From Haloplanus salinarum (lineage in GTDB: Archaea > Halobacteriota > Halobacteria > Halobacteriales > Haloferacaceae): a stretch of 64,000 nt of DNA. The translations under genes and the position numbers were made by a program. Shown here piece after piece: positions 40,410 to 49,082 of the stretch; the stretch's first letter is position 1, and each line of letters starts with the position of its first letter. Where the stretch lies: assembly GCF_024498175.1 (NCBI RefSeq), contig NZ_CP101823.1:2362987-2426986 (forward strand). Direction: 5' to 3'. The notes beneath the pieces are model-generated. The model had not been told where the DNA came from. It saw only the letters and a list, made by a program, of their open reading frames with translations, and made no database searches.

Positions 40410-41176
40410 TCCACGCCGAGAACCTGTCGGTCAGTTACGGTGACCTGCGCGCGCTCGCCGACGTCGACCTCGACGTCGCCGACGGCGAGTTCGTCACCGT
40501 CGTCGGCCCCTCCGGCTGTGGCAAGACCACGCTGTTGCGGACCATCGGCGGGCTGGAGGAGCCGACGACCGGCGAGGTCACCGTCGACGGCGACCCGCCG
40601 GCGGTCGCACAGTCGGCGGCCCGCCTCGGGTTCGTCTTTCAGGAACACACGCTCCTCCCCTGGAAGACGGCCATCGAGAACGTCACCTTCCTCCGGCGGA
40701 TGGCGGGGAAGGATGCCGACTCGGCGGGGGCGCGGGACCTCCTCGCGACGACCGGCCTCGACGGCTTCGAGGACGCCCGTCCGTCCGAACTCTCGGGCGG
40801 CATGAAACAGCGGGTCGCCATCGCCCGCGCCATCCACCTCGGCGCCGACGTGTTGCTCATGGACGAGCCGTTCGGCGAACTCGACGAAATCACCCGCGAC
40901 GAGATGAGCGTCGAGATCCTCCGCCTCTGGCGCGAGAACCGCAAGACCGTCGTGTTCGTCACCCACAGCGTTCCCGAAGCGGTGTTCCTCGGCGACCGCT
41001 GCCTCGTGGTCGCGGCCGACACCGAGGGCGATCCGACCGCCGACGGGGCGCCCGGGCGTGTGGTCGCCGAGTTCGACGTCGACCTCCCGCGCCCCCGCGA
41101 CGAGTCGGTCTTCGGATCGGAGGCCTTCGGGGCGCAGGTCGCCCGGGTCCGCGGGGCGCTCCACGGCGACACATGA
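40406..41176 (+). CDS. ABC transporter ATPase (NMT1/nitrate-sulfonate-taurine type)
   Basis: A 256-residue ATPase. Walker A GPSGCGKTT, Q-loop FQEHTLLPWKT, signature LSGGMKQRVAIARA, Walker B VLLMDEPFGELD and the switch His (VFVTHSVPEAVFLGDR) are all present. The Q-loop/LLPW pattern and the D-loop spacing are typical of the nitrate/sulfonate/taurine and thiamin-precursor families. It energises the permeases at 41173 and 41925. It overlaps both neighbours by four bases (ATGA), so regulator, ATPase and permease are one translational unit. Confidence 0.9.
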   Translation: MIHAENLSVSYGDLRALADVDLDVADGEFVTVVGPSGCGKTTLLRTIGGLEEPTTGEVTVDGDPPAVAQSAARLGFVFQEHTLLPWKTAIENVTFLRRMAGKDADSAGARDLLATTGLDGFEDARPSELSGGMKQRVAIARAIHLGADVLLMDEPFGELDEITRDEMSVEILRLWRENRKTVVFVTHSVPEAVFLGDRCLVVAADTEGDPTADGAPGRVVAEFDVDLPRPRDESVFGSEAFGAQVARVRGALHGDT

Positions 41177-41928
41177 GCGTCGCCGACCGCGTGCCGGCCC
41201 CCGACGCGACGTTGCCGGTCGCGGGGTTGGTCGCCGCCGTCGCCTGCTGGTGGGCGATCACCGTCGCCTTCGCCGTCCCGGCCTTCCTGTTGCCGTCGCC
41301 GACCGCCGTCCTCGCCCGCCTGGTCGGCAATCCCGGCTTGTATCTGACCCACGCCGTCGAGACGCTCCGGAAGATCCTCGTCGGCGGCGCCGCCGGCGTC
41401 CTCGCCGGCTTCACGCTCGCCGTCGTGGTCTCGGCGGTCCCCCTGCTCAGACGGGCGCTCTACCCCTACCTCGTCGCCGCCCGCGTCCTCCCGAAGATCG
41501 CCGTCGCCCCCATTTTCCTCATCTACTTCGGGGTCGGCTTCGAAACGGCCGTCCTCTTCGTCGCCCTCGTCGTCTTCTTCCCCGTCGTGGTCGGGACCGC
41601 CGCCGGCCTGTCGCGGACGCCCGAGGCACACCTCGACTTGCTCCGCTCCGTGGACGCCGACCCCCTCCGGACCTTCCTTTCGGTCCGTCTCCCACACGCC
41701 CTCCCGGACGTGTTCGCGGGGCTGAAACAGTCGGTGACGCTCTCGGTCGTCGGCGCCGTCGTCGCCGAGTGGATCCTCTCGAACGACGGACTGGGCGCGC
41801 TGATCCTGGCCGCCTCCGAGAACGTGCAGGCGGACGTGATGCTCGCGGCGCTCGCGGTCCTCCTGCCGATCGGGCTGGGGCTCTACGGCGGCGTGACGCT
41901 CTGTCAGCGCGCGGTGACCTGGAACTAG
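41173..41928 (+). CDS. ABC transporter permease (BPD-type, ThiX-like)
   Basis: A 251-residue membrane protein with about six helices. The EAA-type cytoplasmic loop is seen in DLLRSVDADPLRTFLSVRLPHALPDVFAGLKQSVTLSVVGAVVAEWI, where it docks on the ATPase. The N-terminal VAAVACWWAITVAFAVPAFLLPSPTAVLARL is standard for this class. The stop overlaps the convergent permease gene's 3' end by four bases. Two different permeases plus one ATPase suggest a heterodimeric channel. Confidence 0.87.
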   Translation: MSVADRVPAPDATLPVAGLVAAVACWWAITVAFAVPAFLLPSPTAVLARLVGNPGLYLTHAVETLRKILVGGAAGVLAGFTLAVVVSAVPLLRRALYPYLVAARVLPKIAVAPIFLIYFGVGFETAVLFVALVVFFPVVVGTAAGLSRTPEAHLDLLRSVDADPLRTFLSVRLPHALPDVFAGLKQSVTLSVVGAVVAEWILSNDGLGALILAASENVQADVMLAALAVLLPIGLGLYGGVTLCQRAVTWN

Positions 41929-42728
41929 CCCCAGTCCAGCCGCCGTTCGACCGCCGCGGGGACGAGATAGAAGACGAGACCGAGGAGCGTGAGCGTCCCG
42001 AGGGCGGCGAAGGTGGTGCTGGTCTGCAGGAACTCCGCGGTGTGAAAGAGTCGGTAGCCAAGCCCGGACTGCAGGGTGAGAAACTCCGCGACGACGGTCC
42101 CGACGACCGACAGCGCCGCCGCGAGTTTCACGCCCGCGAAGACGCTCGGGGCGGCCGCCGGGATCCGGACCCGAAGGAAGGTCCGGACCGGCGGCGCCCG
42201 GACCGATCGGGCGAGGTCGGTGTACTCCCGGGGAACCGACCGAAGGCCGTCGACCGACGCGATGGCGACCGGAAACACCGTCATCGTCGTGACGAGCGTC
42301 GCCCGCGAGAGGACGCCGTCGCCGATCCAGAGGAAGAGGAGGGGCGCGATGGCGACGAGCGGGGCGATCCGCAGCGCGATCAGGTAGGGGTGGAGGACCG
42401 CCGACGCGGCCCGCGACCCGACCATCGCGAAGGCGAGGGTGAGGCCGACGACGACCCCGCCGGCCAGTCCGAGGGCCGCGGTCAGCGCCGTCACCCCCGC
42501 CGCCGCGAGCAGGGTCCCGCGGGCGACGAGAAACGCCGTCGCGACGTCCGTCGGTCCGGGGAGGACGACGGTCGGCACACCCGTCGCCGTCACGAACCAC
42601 TGCCAGCAGGCGATGACGACGACGAACACCGCGGTCGGCGGCCAGACGTGACCGAGGACGGTCCGGACGGCGCCGCCGCTCGCCGTGGGGGCGTCGACCG
42701 ACGGGAGACGCCGGTCGGAGGTCGCCAT
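41925..42728 (-). CDS. ABC transporter permease (BPD-type, second subunit)
   Basis: A 267-residue membrane protein with about six helices. The coupling loop is SVRAPPVRTFLRVRIPAAAPSVFAGVKLAAALSVVGTVVAEFL, strongly similar to the plus-strand permease. The N-terminal VWPPTAVFVVVIACWQWFVTATGVPTVVLPGPTDV is also typical. It shares the same ATG base region with the upstream SBP gene (overlap at 42728), so both are expressed from the minus strand. Together with the plus-strand ATPase and permease this completes the importer. Homology between the two permeases suggests an old duplication. Confidence 0.87.
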   Translation of the reverse strand: MATSDRRLPSVDAPTASGGAVRTVLGHVWPPTAVFVVVIACWQWFVTATGVPTVVLPGPTDVATAFLVARGTLLAAAGVTALTAALGLAGGVVVGLTLAFAMVGSRAASAVLHPYLIALRIAPLVAIAPLLFLWIGDGVLSRATLVTTMTVFPVAIASVDGLRSVPREYTDLARSVRAPPVRTFLRVRIPAAAPSVFAGVKLAAALSVVGTVVAEFLTLQSGLGYRLFHTAEFLQTSTTFAALGTLTLLGLVFYLVPAAVERRLDWG

Positions 42729-43822
42729 CAGACTTGGTCCGCGTACGAGCCGACGAACTCGTCGTCGGTGTCGAGGTAGTCGTTGGTCCAGACGGCGTTC
42801 GGGTCGACCTCACCACCGAGGGCGTCGGCGTCCGCCAGGGCGTCGTGGACGACGCGCCAGGGTTCGGCCTCGCTCCAGCCCCAGCCGTGCTCCCTGACGG
42901 CGTCGCCGAGCATGAAGTCCCGAGCCATGGTCTCCCACTTGCGTCGCTGCTGCTCGCGGGACTCCGCGAGGACCCCGTTGGCCTCGACGAGCAGGTCGGT
43001 CGCCTCGGCCGGCCGCCGCTGGGCCCACGCGGCGCCGCGGGCGGTCGCCCGCAGGAAGGCCCGGACCGCCTCGCCGTTCGCGTCCGCCCACTCCCGGTTC
43101 ACCGCGACGACGTGCCCGTAGGAGGGGATGGTGTCGCCGACGGGGAGGCTATCGACCGTATACCCCTGGGCCTCGGCGCTGATGGCGTCGCCGAAGACGC
43201 CGCCTGCGGCGTCGATTTCGCCGGCGAGGAGCTGCTGGACGGTGTCGTATCCGGTGTCGACCATCTCGACGTCCTCGCGGACGCCCGCCTCCTCCAGGAG
43301 CAGCGACGTGAGCATCCGCACCATCCCGGGGCCGGTGCCGACCGTCTTGCCGGCGAGCCCCTCGACGTCGCTCAGCTCCCCGCCGAAGGTCTCGCGGGTG
43401 GAGAACACCACCGCCGGGCTCTTCTGCATCACGACCCCGACCGACAGCGGCGAGAGGTCGCGGCTGTTGACGTTCAACACCTGGTCGCCGCTGGTGACCG
43501 CGAAGTCGACGTTGCCGAGGCCGACCTGCTTCGCCGAGAAGGTCGACCCCTCGCCCGTCTCGATGGCCGAGAGCGTCAGCCCCTCCTCCTCGTAGAAGCC
43601 CCGTGCCTTCGCGGTGAAGTAGGGGACGTGCAGGCCGCTCGGCTTCCAGTTGAGCAGCAGCGACGATTCACCCGGAATCGGCGTTCCCGTGGCGGTTCCG
43701 GTCGGTGTCGCCGTTCCGTCGTCGGCGCCGCCGCCGGTCCCGCCGAGACAGCCCGCGAGTCCCGTCGCTCCCGTCGCCCCCGCCGCGACGAGAAACGACC
43801 GCCTCGTCGGAGTCCGTTGCAT
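42728..43822 (-). CDS. NMT1/THI5-family substrate-binding lipoprotein
   Basis: A 364-residue protein. The N-terminus TRRSFLVAAGATGATGLAGCLGG is a Tat signal with a lipobox, so it is exported and lipid-anchored. The binding fold begins LLNWKPSGLHVPYFTAKARGFYEEEGL and continues through FAVTSGDQVLNVNSRDLSPLSVG, GPGMVRMLTSLLLEEAGV and AAGGVFGDAISAEAQGY. It is the only one of six NMT1-type proteins here with an export signal, so it is the true importer receptor. The palindromic operator-like element at 43848 covers its TATA box. Confidence 0.88.
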   Translation of the reverse strand: MQRTPTRRSFLVAAGATGATGLAGCLGGTGGGADDGTATPTGTATGTPIPGESSLLLNWKPSGLHVPYFTAKARGFYEEEGLTLSAIETGEGSTFSAKQVGLGNVDFAVTSGDQVLNVNSRDLSPLSVGVVMQKSPAVVFSTRETFGGELSDVEGLAGKTVGTGPGMVRMLTSLLLEEAGVREDVEMVDTGYDTVQQLLAGEIDAAGGVFGDAISAEAQGYTVDSLPVGDTIPSYGHVVAVNREWADANGEAVRAFLRATARGAAWAQRRPAEATDLLVEANGVLAESREQQRRKWETMARDFMLGDAVREHGWGWSEAEPWRVVHDALADADALGGEVDPNAVWTNDYLDTDDEFVGSYADQV

Positions 43823-43847
43823 GCGCGGCTATCAGGACACGGGTGGG

Positions 43848-43872
43848 ATAAAAATTCCGGAGGAATGTTTAT
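43848..43872 (-). promoter_or_regulatory. Palindromic operator-like element over the TATA box, site 3
   Basis: On the minus strand the 25 bases read ATAAACATTCCT, C, CGGAATTTTTAT, matching its own reverse complement at ten of twelve arm positions. The right arm is the TATA box (about 27 bases before the ATG at 43822). It also overlaps the stop codon of the amphi-Trp gene. The layout is the same as at 27023 and 29067. Confidence 0.78.
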
Positions 43873-44162
43873 CAGTTGACTCCGATCTTGTCCTCGGGCG
43901 GCGACCACTCGAACTCCAACTCCAGTTCCAGTTGGCGGTGGGTCTCGCCGACGAACTCGACTTCCACCTCGATGGGTTCGTCGAACTCGAAGGGAATCTC
44001 CCACTCGTCGGTCGAGATGGTGAGTCGTGGCTCCGATTCGATCTGATCGGCGAGGTCACGCAGGAACGCCGCCGTGGACTCCCGGGAGAGGCGAACCTCC
44101 CGCTCGAAGTAGCCGTCGGAGACGGTTCGTGGCCCGTCGTTCGCGTCCGGCAGGTCGGCCAT
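43872..44162 (-). CDS. Amphi-Trp domain protein
   Basis: A 96-residue protein. The pattern YFEREVRLSRESTAAFLRDLADQIESEPRLTISTDEWEIPFEFDEPIEVEVEFVGE is the small amphi-Trp fold common in haloarchaea, named for a conserved Trp. Its role is unknown. The gene is divergent from the ArsR-type regulator at 44219 with 56 bases between them (containing TAAAATAG), so they may share control. Its 3' end runs into the operator of the importer receptor gene. Confidence 0.82.
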   Translation of the reverse strand: MADLPDANDGPRTVSDGYFEREVRLSRESTAAFLRDLADQIESEPRLTISTDEWEIPFEFDEPIEVEVEFVGETHRQLELELEFEWSPPEDKIGVN

Positions 44163-44218
44163 GGGGAAGCTATAGAGGAGAGGGGTAAAATAGTGTGCGT
44201 CCCAAGGGCCGACGATCG

Positions 44219-44512
44219 ATGTCCCTGTTCGACGTTCTCGGCAGCAAGGCGCGCCTGCAGATCATCCGGGAGTTGGCCACGGAGCCACGGTACGTCTCAG
44301 AACTCGCCGATCGGGTGGGGATGGACGGCAAGACGGCTGTCCACCACCTCTCGACGCTCGAAGAAGCGGGTATCGTCGAGAGCTACCGGACCAGCCGACG
44401 GAAGTACTACCGGCTGACCAAGCGCATCGAACTCCGGGCGTCGCCCGAACCGGACCCCATGTTCCTCCTCCACGCCGACGACGTCGAGGAGGCCGAATCG
44501 TCGTCGGACTGA
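44219..44512 (+). CDS. ArsR-family winged-helix regulator
   Basis: A 97-residue DNA-binding protein. The HTH region is LGSKARLQIIRELATEPRYVSELADRVGMDGKTAVHHLSTLEEAGIVESYRTSRRKYYRLT. No cysteine pair for metal sensing is present. An acidic tail (DDVEEAESSSD) ends it. The ATG at 44219 starts the domain; an upstream in-frame GTG at 44195 adds eight residues without homology. Neighbours are the divergent amphi-Trp gene and a CaCA antiporter gene 97 bases downstream; targets are unknown. Confidence 0.82.
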   Translation: MSLFDVLGSKARLQIIRELATEPRYVSELADRVGMDGKTAVHHLSTLEEAGIVESYRTSRRKYYRLTKRIELRASPEPDPMFLLHADDVEEAESSSD

Positions 44513-44609
44513 CGCTACCATCCGGCGAATCCGCCGCATGTATAATAATTCAACGTACACCGATACCCGCGTACCAACCTACATAATAGTCCACTCCTTT
44601 CGACGCCCT

Positions 44610-45863
44610 ATGGTTCGAACGCGGATGGTTGTCGGTATCGTGTTGATACTGTCGCTGCTCGTCGCCTCGCCGGCGGCACCCGCGATCGCGGACGACCTCG
44701 GCGTGGGCGCGAACGGCCCCGTCGACCTCGTCGGTGCTCAAGAAGAGGGTGAGGAGGCGGGCGAGGAAGGCGAAGAGGGTGAAGAAGAAGAGGGCGGCAT
44801 CGAGGGGGCCATCGAAGGCTTCATCGAGGCCCAAGGGACCATCGGGGCAGCCATCATACTCCTCGGTGGTATCCTCTTACTGACCGCTTCGACCGAGAAG
44901 CTGATCAGCTACCTCGCCCGCGCGTCGATCAACATGAAGATGTCGCTGTTCGCGCTCGCCATCGTCTTCACCGGCTTCGAGTTCGACGACACGATCCTCG
45001 CACTCGTGCTCTCGGGCGGCGGTCTGGAGGAAGCCGCGCTGGGGACGGCGCTCGGGACGGGACTGGCGATCATCGGTATCACGCTCGCGCTCGCGGCGAT
45101 CATCAAGCCGTTCCCGGTCGATCTGCCGACCGACTACGTCGTCATCTTCGCGCTCTCGCCGCTGATCCTCGTTCCCTTCGCCCTGCTCGGAACGCTGACG
45201 TTCGTCCACGGGCTGGTCCTGACGGCCTTCTTCGTGTTCGCCTTCGGCTACTTCATCGTGCGGGAGCGCCAGCGTGAGATTCCGGTGTTCCGTGACACGG
45301 AACTCGGGAAGGACCTGCAGCCGGACGGCGGCGTTGCCCGTCCCCAGTCGATGGACGAGATCCCGGAGGACCGCATCCTCGGCGACCTGGCCGACTCCGG
45401 ACTCGTGTGGATCGTCCTCTCGATCGTCGCGCTCGTCGGCATCGTCTTCGCCGCCATGTTGCTCGAAGGCGGCTCCGAAGTCGTCATCGAGGGGTTCGGC
45501 ATCTCGGAGACGGTCTTCGGCGCGACCTTCCTCACTCTCCTCCTTACCGGGGAGGACCTCCTGCTCACCATCGAACCGGTCCGCCGGGGCTTCCCCGAGA
45601 TCGGCGTCGGCAACGTCATCGGGAGCGTCCTGTTCTCGGTTACGGGGAACATCGGCGTCATCATGTTCCTCAGCGAGGTGGCCATCTCGCCGTCCGTGCT
45701 GACCTTCCACCTCCCGGCGATGATCATCGTCACCGCGCTAGCCGCGTACTTCTTCTACCGAGGGGAGATGAAGCGCTGGCACGGCTACCTGCTCGGCGGC
45801 CTCTACGTCGCCTACTGGGTGATCGCGCTCGTCGTGTTCAGCGGGGTGCCGATCGGGGAGTGA
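44610..45863 (+). CDS. Sodium/calcium exchanger-family (CaCA) membrane protein with cleavable signal
   Basis: A 417-residue antiporter-like protein. A signal peptide (VVGIVLILSLLVASPAAPAIA) leads into a very acidic linker (EEGEEAGEEGEEGEEEEGG). About ten helices follow, with alpha-repeat 1 around LALAIVFTGFEFDDTI and alpha-repeat 2 around FGATFLTLLLTGEDLLLTIEPVRRGFPEIGVGNVIGS, whose acidic residues bind cations. The start at 44610 follows a TATA-like ACATAATAG by about 27 bases. The upstream 24 in-frame codons are not conserved-looking. A hairpin element separates it from the convergent paralog. Confidence 0.85.
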   Translation: MVRTRMVVGIVLILSLLVASPAAPAIADDLGVGANGPVDLVGAQEEGEEAGEEGEEGEEEEGGIEGAIEGFIEAQGTIGAAIILLGGILLLTASTEKLISYLARASINMKMSLFALAIVFTGFEFDDTILALVLSGGGLEEAALGTALGTGLAIIGITLALAAIIKPFPVDLPTDYVVIFALSPLILVPFALLGTLTFVHGLVLTAFFVFAFGYFIVRERQREIPVFRDTELGKDLQPDGGVARPQSMDEIPEDRILGDLADSGLVWIVLSIVALVGIVFAAMLLEGGSEVVIEGFGISETVFGATFLTLLLTGEDLLLTIEPVRRGFPEIGVGNVIGSVLFSVTGNIGVIMFLSEVAISPSVLTFHLPAMIIVTALAAYFFYRGEMKRWHGYLLGGLYVAYWVIALVVFSGVPIGE

Positions 45864-45866
45864 GCC

Positions 45867-45943
45867 ACACGGATCGTCGTAACCGTTCACCGGTGGTTCG
45901 TCAGGTCCGGCGAACCACCGATACCGACACACAATAAACGGGC
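45867..45943. repeat. Dispersed hairpin element, copy C
   Basis: It fills the gap between two convergent antiporter genes, starting four bases after one stop and ending at the other. The inner inverted repeat CGGTGGTTCG (45891-45900) / CGAACCACCG (45911-45920) is perfect with a 10-base loop. The outer arms (ACACGGATCGTCGTAA, ACACAATAAACGGG) match copies A and B imperfectly. Confidence 0.84.
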
Positions 45944-46987
45944 TCACACCGCGTAGTTCGCGACCCAGTAGGCGACGTACGCGCCGAGGAGGAGGACGCC
46001 GGTGGGACGCCCCACTTTCCCCCGGTAGAAGGCGGCGGCGACGATCAGCAGCGTGCCGAAGAAGAAGGGCCAGTGGACGGTCATCACCGCCCCCGTGGTA
46101 TCGAGGGGGCGGACCAGCGCGATCAGCCCCGCGTTGGCGCTGACGAAAAAGAGCATGCTCCCGACGACGTTGCCGACGCCGATGTGGGGGCGCCCCCGGC
46201 GGACCGGTTCGACCGTCAGGAACAGTTCCTCCAGCGACGCGATGAAGCTCATGACCGTCGCGCCGAAGGCGAGGCCGGTCACGCCCAAGAGAGTGAGCAG
46301 GCCCTGTGCCCCCTCGACGGCGATCTCGGAGCCGACGGTCATGCCGACGGTGGCGAGGAGGGCGATTCCGAGAAACGCCGCCCCCTCGTGGCGCTCGGGG
46401 ACGTGTTCCTCGACGAAGTCGTCGACGTCCAGATCGAGGTCGACGTCGAACCACTCGTCGTCCTCGTCGATGCCCGGGTCCTCGTCCTCCATGATCTCGA
46501 CTTCCTCCGCCGAGAGATAGCGGGTGTCGGTGTAGCGTTCGAGCGTGTAGATGACGGCGAGGTAGGGGACGAACGTCGCGGTGAGGACGGCGCCGTCGAA
46601 CCGCGAGAGCGTGCCGTCGAGCGCGAGGCCGAAGAAGAGAAACGGAGCGAGGAGGGTGATCCCGAGGTAGTTCCGGGGGACGTCCGTCTCGAAGGGGACC
46701 AACACGCCGGCGAGGCCGACGGCCGCCCCGAGGATGAACAGCGCCTCGCCGAAGACGGTGCCGAGCGCCAGGTCGGGCAACTGGTCGTACGCCGCCGCGA
46801 CTCCGAGGATCACGTTCTCGAGGTCCGTCCCCGCGAGGACGACGGTGAGGAAGAAACCGGAGACGCCGAGGGCGAGCGCTCCCTCGGCGACGGCCTCGAT
46901 GAACGTCTCGACGCTGACGATGACGACGGCGACACCGACCAGGAACAGCACGACCGAGACGAGTTCGCCCGAGGGTCCGAGTACCAT
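45944..46987 (-). CDS. Sodium:calcium antiporter-family membrane protein
   Basis: A 347-residue CaCA-type protein with about ten helices. Alpha repeats are GVSGFFLTVVLAGTDLENVILG and GLAFGATVMSFIASLEELFLTVEPVRRGRPHIGVGNVVGS. A cytoplasmic acidic loop (EEVEIMEDEDPGIDEDDEWFDVDLDLDVDDF) divides the halves and could sense calcium. It is a paralog of the 44610 antiporter but lacks the signal peptide. The ATG at 46987 agrees with a TATA-like ATTTATG near 47018; a longer open frame to 47035 exists. Confidence 0.85.
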   Translation of the reverse strand: MVLGPSGELVSVVLFLVGVAVVIVSVETFIEAVAEGALALGVSGFFLTVVLAGTDLENVILGVAAAYDQLPDLALGTVFGEALFILGAAVGLAGVLVPFETDVPRNYLGITLLAPFLFFGLALDGTLSRFDGAVLTATFVPYLAVIYTLERYTDTRYLSAEEVEIMEDEDPGIDEDDEWFDVDLDLDVDDFVEEHVPERHEGAAFLGIALLATVGMTVGSEIAVEGAQGLLTLLGVTGLAFGATVMSFIASLEELFLTVEPVRRGRPHIGVGNVVGSMLFFVSANAGLIALVRPLDTTGAVMTVHWPFFFGTLLIVAAAFYRGKVGRPTGVLLLGAYVAYWVANYAV

Positions 46988-47099
46988 GCGAGTTGCAGGG
47001 AGAAACGGAGGGGCCGACATAAATCCCGGCGACACGGCAACCCGCCGTCGACGCCGCCCGTCGGCGGATTTTATATCGGGGGCGGGAATACTACGCCCG

Positions 47100-47999
47100 A
47101 TGCGCTTGGGTCAGTTCAGTACGTCGGCGTCGGAGCGGCCGTGGTGTGGCGTGATCGTGGACGACGAGACGGTGGTCGACCTCGCGTCGGCGGGCCACGC
47201 GGCGGGCATCGACGTACCGCGTCGGCTGTCGTCGCTGCTCGACCGGTGGAACTGGGCGGAGAAGGCGTCGATGGCGGTGGCGTACGCCACCGAGACCGGG
47301 ACGGGGCTGGTGTCCCGCGAGGACTGTCGCCGGCACGCCCCGGTGACCGATCCGGGGAAGGTCGTCTGTGTGGGCTTGAACTACGAGGACCACGCGCGGG
47401 AACTGGACCTGGCGATCCCCGACGAGCCCGTGCTCTTCTCGAAGTTCCCGACGGCGGTCACGGGGCCCGGCGACGAAGTCACCTGGGATCCGACGTACAC
47501 CTCACAGGTCGACTACGAGGCGGAGCTCGTCGGCGTCGTCGGCCGGGAGGCCCGCGACGTCCCGGTCGAGGACGCGTGGGAGTACCTCGCCGGGATCACC
47601 GTCGGCAACGACGTGACCGCCCGCGACCTCCAGGAGCGCGACGGGCAGTGGGTCCGGGGCAAGAGTCTCGACACCTTCGCCCCGATCGGGCCGGACCTGG
47701 TGACGCTGGACGAGGTCGACGACCCCCACGACCTCGACGTCTGGACGGAACTCGACGGGGAGCGCCTGCAGGACTCGACGACGGCGAACTTCATCTTCGG
47801 GCTGGACGAACTCCTCGCCGCGTGTAGCCGGGCGTTCACCCTCCATCCCGGCGACCTCCTGTTCACGGGGACACCGCCCGGCGTCGGGACGTCCCGCGAC
47901 CCGCCGGTCTCCCTCGACGACGGCGACCACGTGACCGTCGGCCTCGAAGGCGTCGGCGAACTCACCAACGTCTGTCGCCACCGGTCTCCCCAACGGTAA
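47100..47999 (+). CDS. Fumarylacetoacetate hydrolase family protein
   Basis: A 299-residue FAH-fold enzyme. VVCVGLNYEDHARELDLAIPDEPVLFSKFP and VDYEAELVGVVGREARDV with YLAGITVGNDVTARDLQ contain the acidic metal ligands; SLDTFAPIGPDLV and FTLHPGDLLFTGTPPGVG complete the family core. Relatives include acylpyruvases and 2-hydroxyhepta-2,4-diene-1,7-dioate isomerases. It is longer and more typical than the copy at 2542. The ATG at 47100 follows TTTTATAT by about 28 bases (leaderless). Substrate unknown. Confidence 0.88.
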   Translation: MRLGQFSTSASERPWCGVIVDDETVVDLASAGHAAGIDVPRRLSSLLDRWNWAEKASMAVAYATETGTGLVSREDCRRHAPVTDPGKVVCVGLNYEDHARELDLAIPDEPVLFSKFPTAVTGPGDEVTWDPTYTSQVDYEAELVGVVGREARDVPVEDAWEYLAGITVGNDVTARDLQERDGQWVRGKSLDTFAPIGPDLVTLDEVDDPHDLDVWTELDGERLQDSTTANFIFGLDELLAACSRAFTLHPGDLLFTGTPPGVGTSRDPPVSLDDGDHVTVGLEGVGELTNVCRHRSPQR

Positions 48000-48087
48000 A
48001 GTCGATCGGCCACCCGAGGGAGGATATGCACGGGCCCGTGGGGGGAAGGGTCGCCGGCCGCGCGGACGCGACACGCGGGGTGGTACG

Positions 48088-48735
48088 GTGAGCCTCATCG
48101 CCGTCGTCGAGATTGATCACCCGGACCTGGCGCTCGCGCCCACCGTCCGCGAGACGGCGGCGTCGATCCAGGTAGTCTCCCACACGGCGACCGACCCCGA
48201 GACGGGGATGTTCTTCTTTCTCGTCGAATCCGACTCCTTCCGGACGTTCGAGGCGGCACTCGGCCGCGACCACACCGTCGAGGAGTCGACGCTGATCGCC
48301 GAAGCGTCGACGACCCGGATCTACCGACTCCAGCACACCCCGGGGACGAAGCTCGTCTCGCCCATCACGACCGAGATGGGCGGTCTCACCCTCGAAGCCG
48401 GGAGCACCGACACCGGGTGGTCGGTCCGGTTACAGCTCCCGGACCGGGAGACGCTGAGCACGATCTGGGAGTACTGCGACCGCGAGGGTATCGACTTTCG
48501 GATCGACCACATCTACAGCCTCGACGAGTTCGCCGTCGACGACGGGGTGGGGCTCACCGACCCCCAGCGCGAGACGCTGGTGACCGCCTACGAGGCCGGC
48601 TACTTCGAGGAACCCCGCGACACCTCGCTACAGGAACTGGCGGACGAACTCGGCATCTCCCCGACGGCCGTCGGCGGCCGCATCCGACGCGGAACCTCGC
48701 GGCTCATCGAGCGGACGCTCCTGTCGGACGAGTGA
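48088..48735 (+). CDS. HTH_10 (bacterio-opsin activator type) transcription regulator
   Basis: A 215-residue haloarchaeal regulator. The N-terminal two thirds form a sensor-like alpha/beta region without a named domain. The C-terminal LTDPQRETLVTAYEAGYFEEPRDTSLQELADELGISPTAVGGRIRRGTSRLIERTLL is the HTH_10 DNA-binding domain. Such proteins often regulate a nearby pathway. Here the betaine-type cluster starts a little over 1 kb away, but a link is not shown. GTG start; the next gene encodes a HalOD1 domain protein. Confidence 0.85.
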   Translation: MSLIAVVEIDHPDLALAPTVRETAASIQVVSHTATDPETGMFFFLVESDSFRTFEAALGRDHTVEESTLIAEASTTRIYRLQHTPGTKLVSPITTEMGGLTLEAGSTDTGWSVRLQLPDRETLSTIWEYCDREGIDFRIDHIYSLDEFAVDDGVGLTDPQRETLVTAYEAGYFEEPRDTSLQELADELGISPTAVGGRIRRGTSRLIERTLLSDE

Positions 48736-48797
48736 TCTCATAAACGCCACAGGTGAGACACCCGCAGAGTCAACGGGCTGCTCGAACATCTTCGCCC

Positions 48798-49082
48798 ATG
48801 AGCACTGCTACCACGGATCCCGAGCGGATCCACCACGTGCACCACGACGGGACGGACGGCCCCCTGAGTGACACCCTCGTCGACGCCGTCGCCGCGCTCG
48901 CGGACACCGATCCGGAGGACCTCCCACCGCTCGACTCCCGAATCAACGTGGCCGCCCTCGACGGACTGTGGAACACGGCGGGCGACGAGCGACCACCCGA
49001 CGGCTGTCTCACCTTCACCTACGGCGGCTTCGCCGTCGTCGTCCGGAGCACCGGCACCGTGTTCCTGCGCGAGACGGAGTGA
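48798..49082 (+). CDS. HalOD1 output-domain protein
   Basis: A 94-residue single-domain protein. Its core SDTLVDAVAALADTDPEDLPPLDSRINVAALDGLWNTA and CLTFTYGGFAVVVRSTGTVFL matches haloarchaeal output domain 1, found alone or at the end of signalling proteins. The ATG at 48798 starts the recognisable sequence. It follows the HTH_10 gene by 62 bases. A GGTGAGACACC sequence (about 48751-48761) precedes it, similar to one before the gene at 54652. Confidence 0.8.
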   Translation: MSTATTDPERIHHVHHDGTDGPLSDTLVDAVAALADTDPEDLPPLDSRINVAALDGLWNTAGDERPPDGCLTFTYGGFAVVVRSTGTVFLRETE

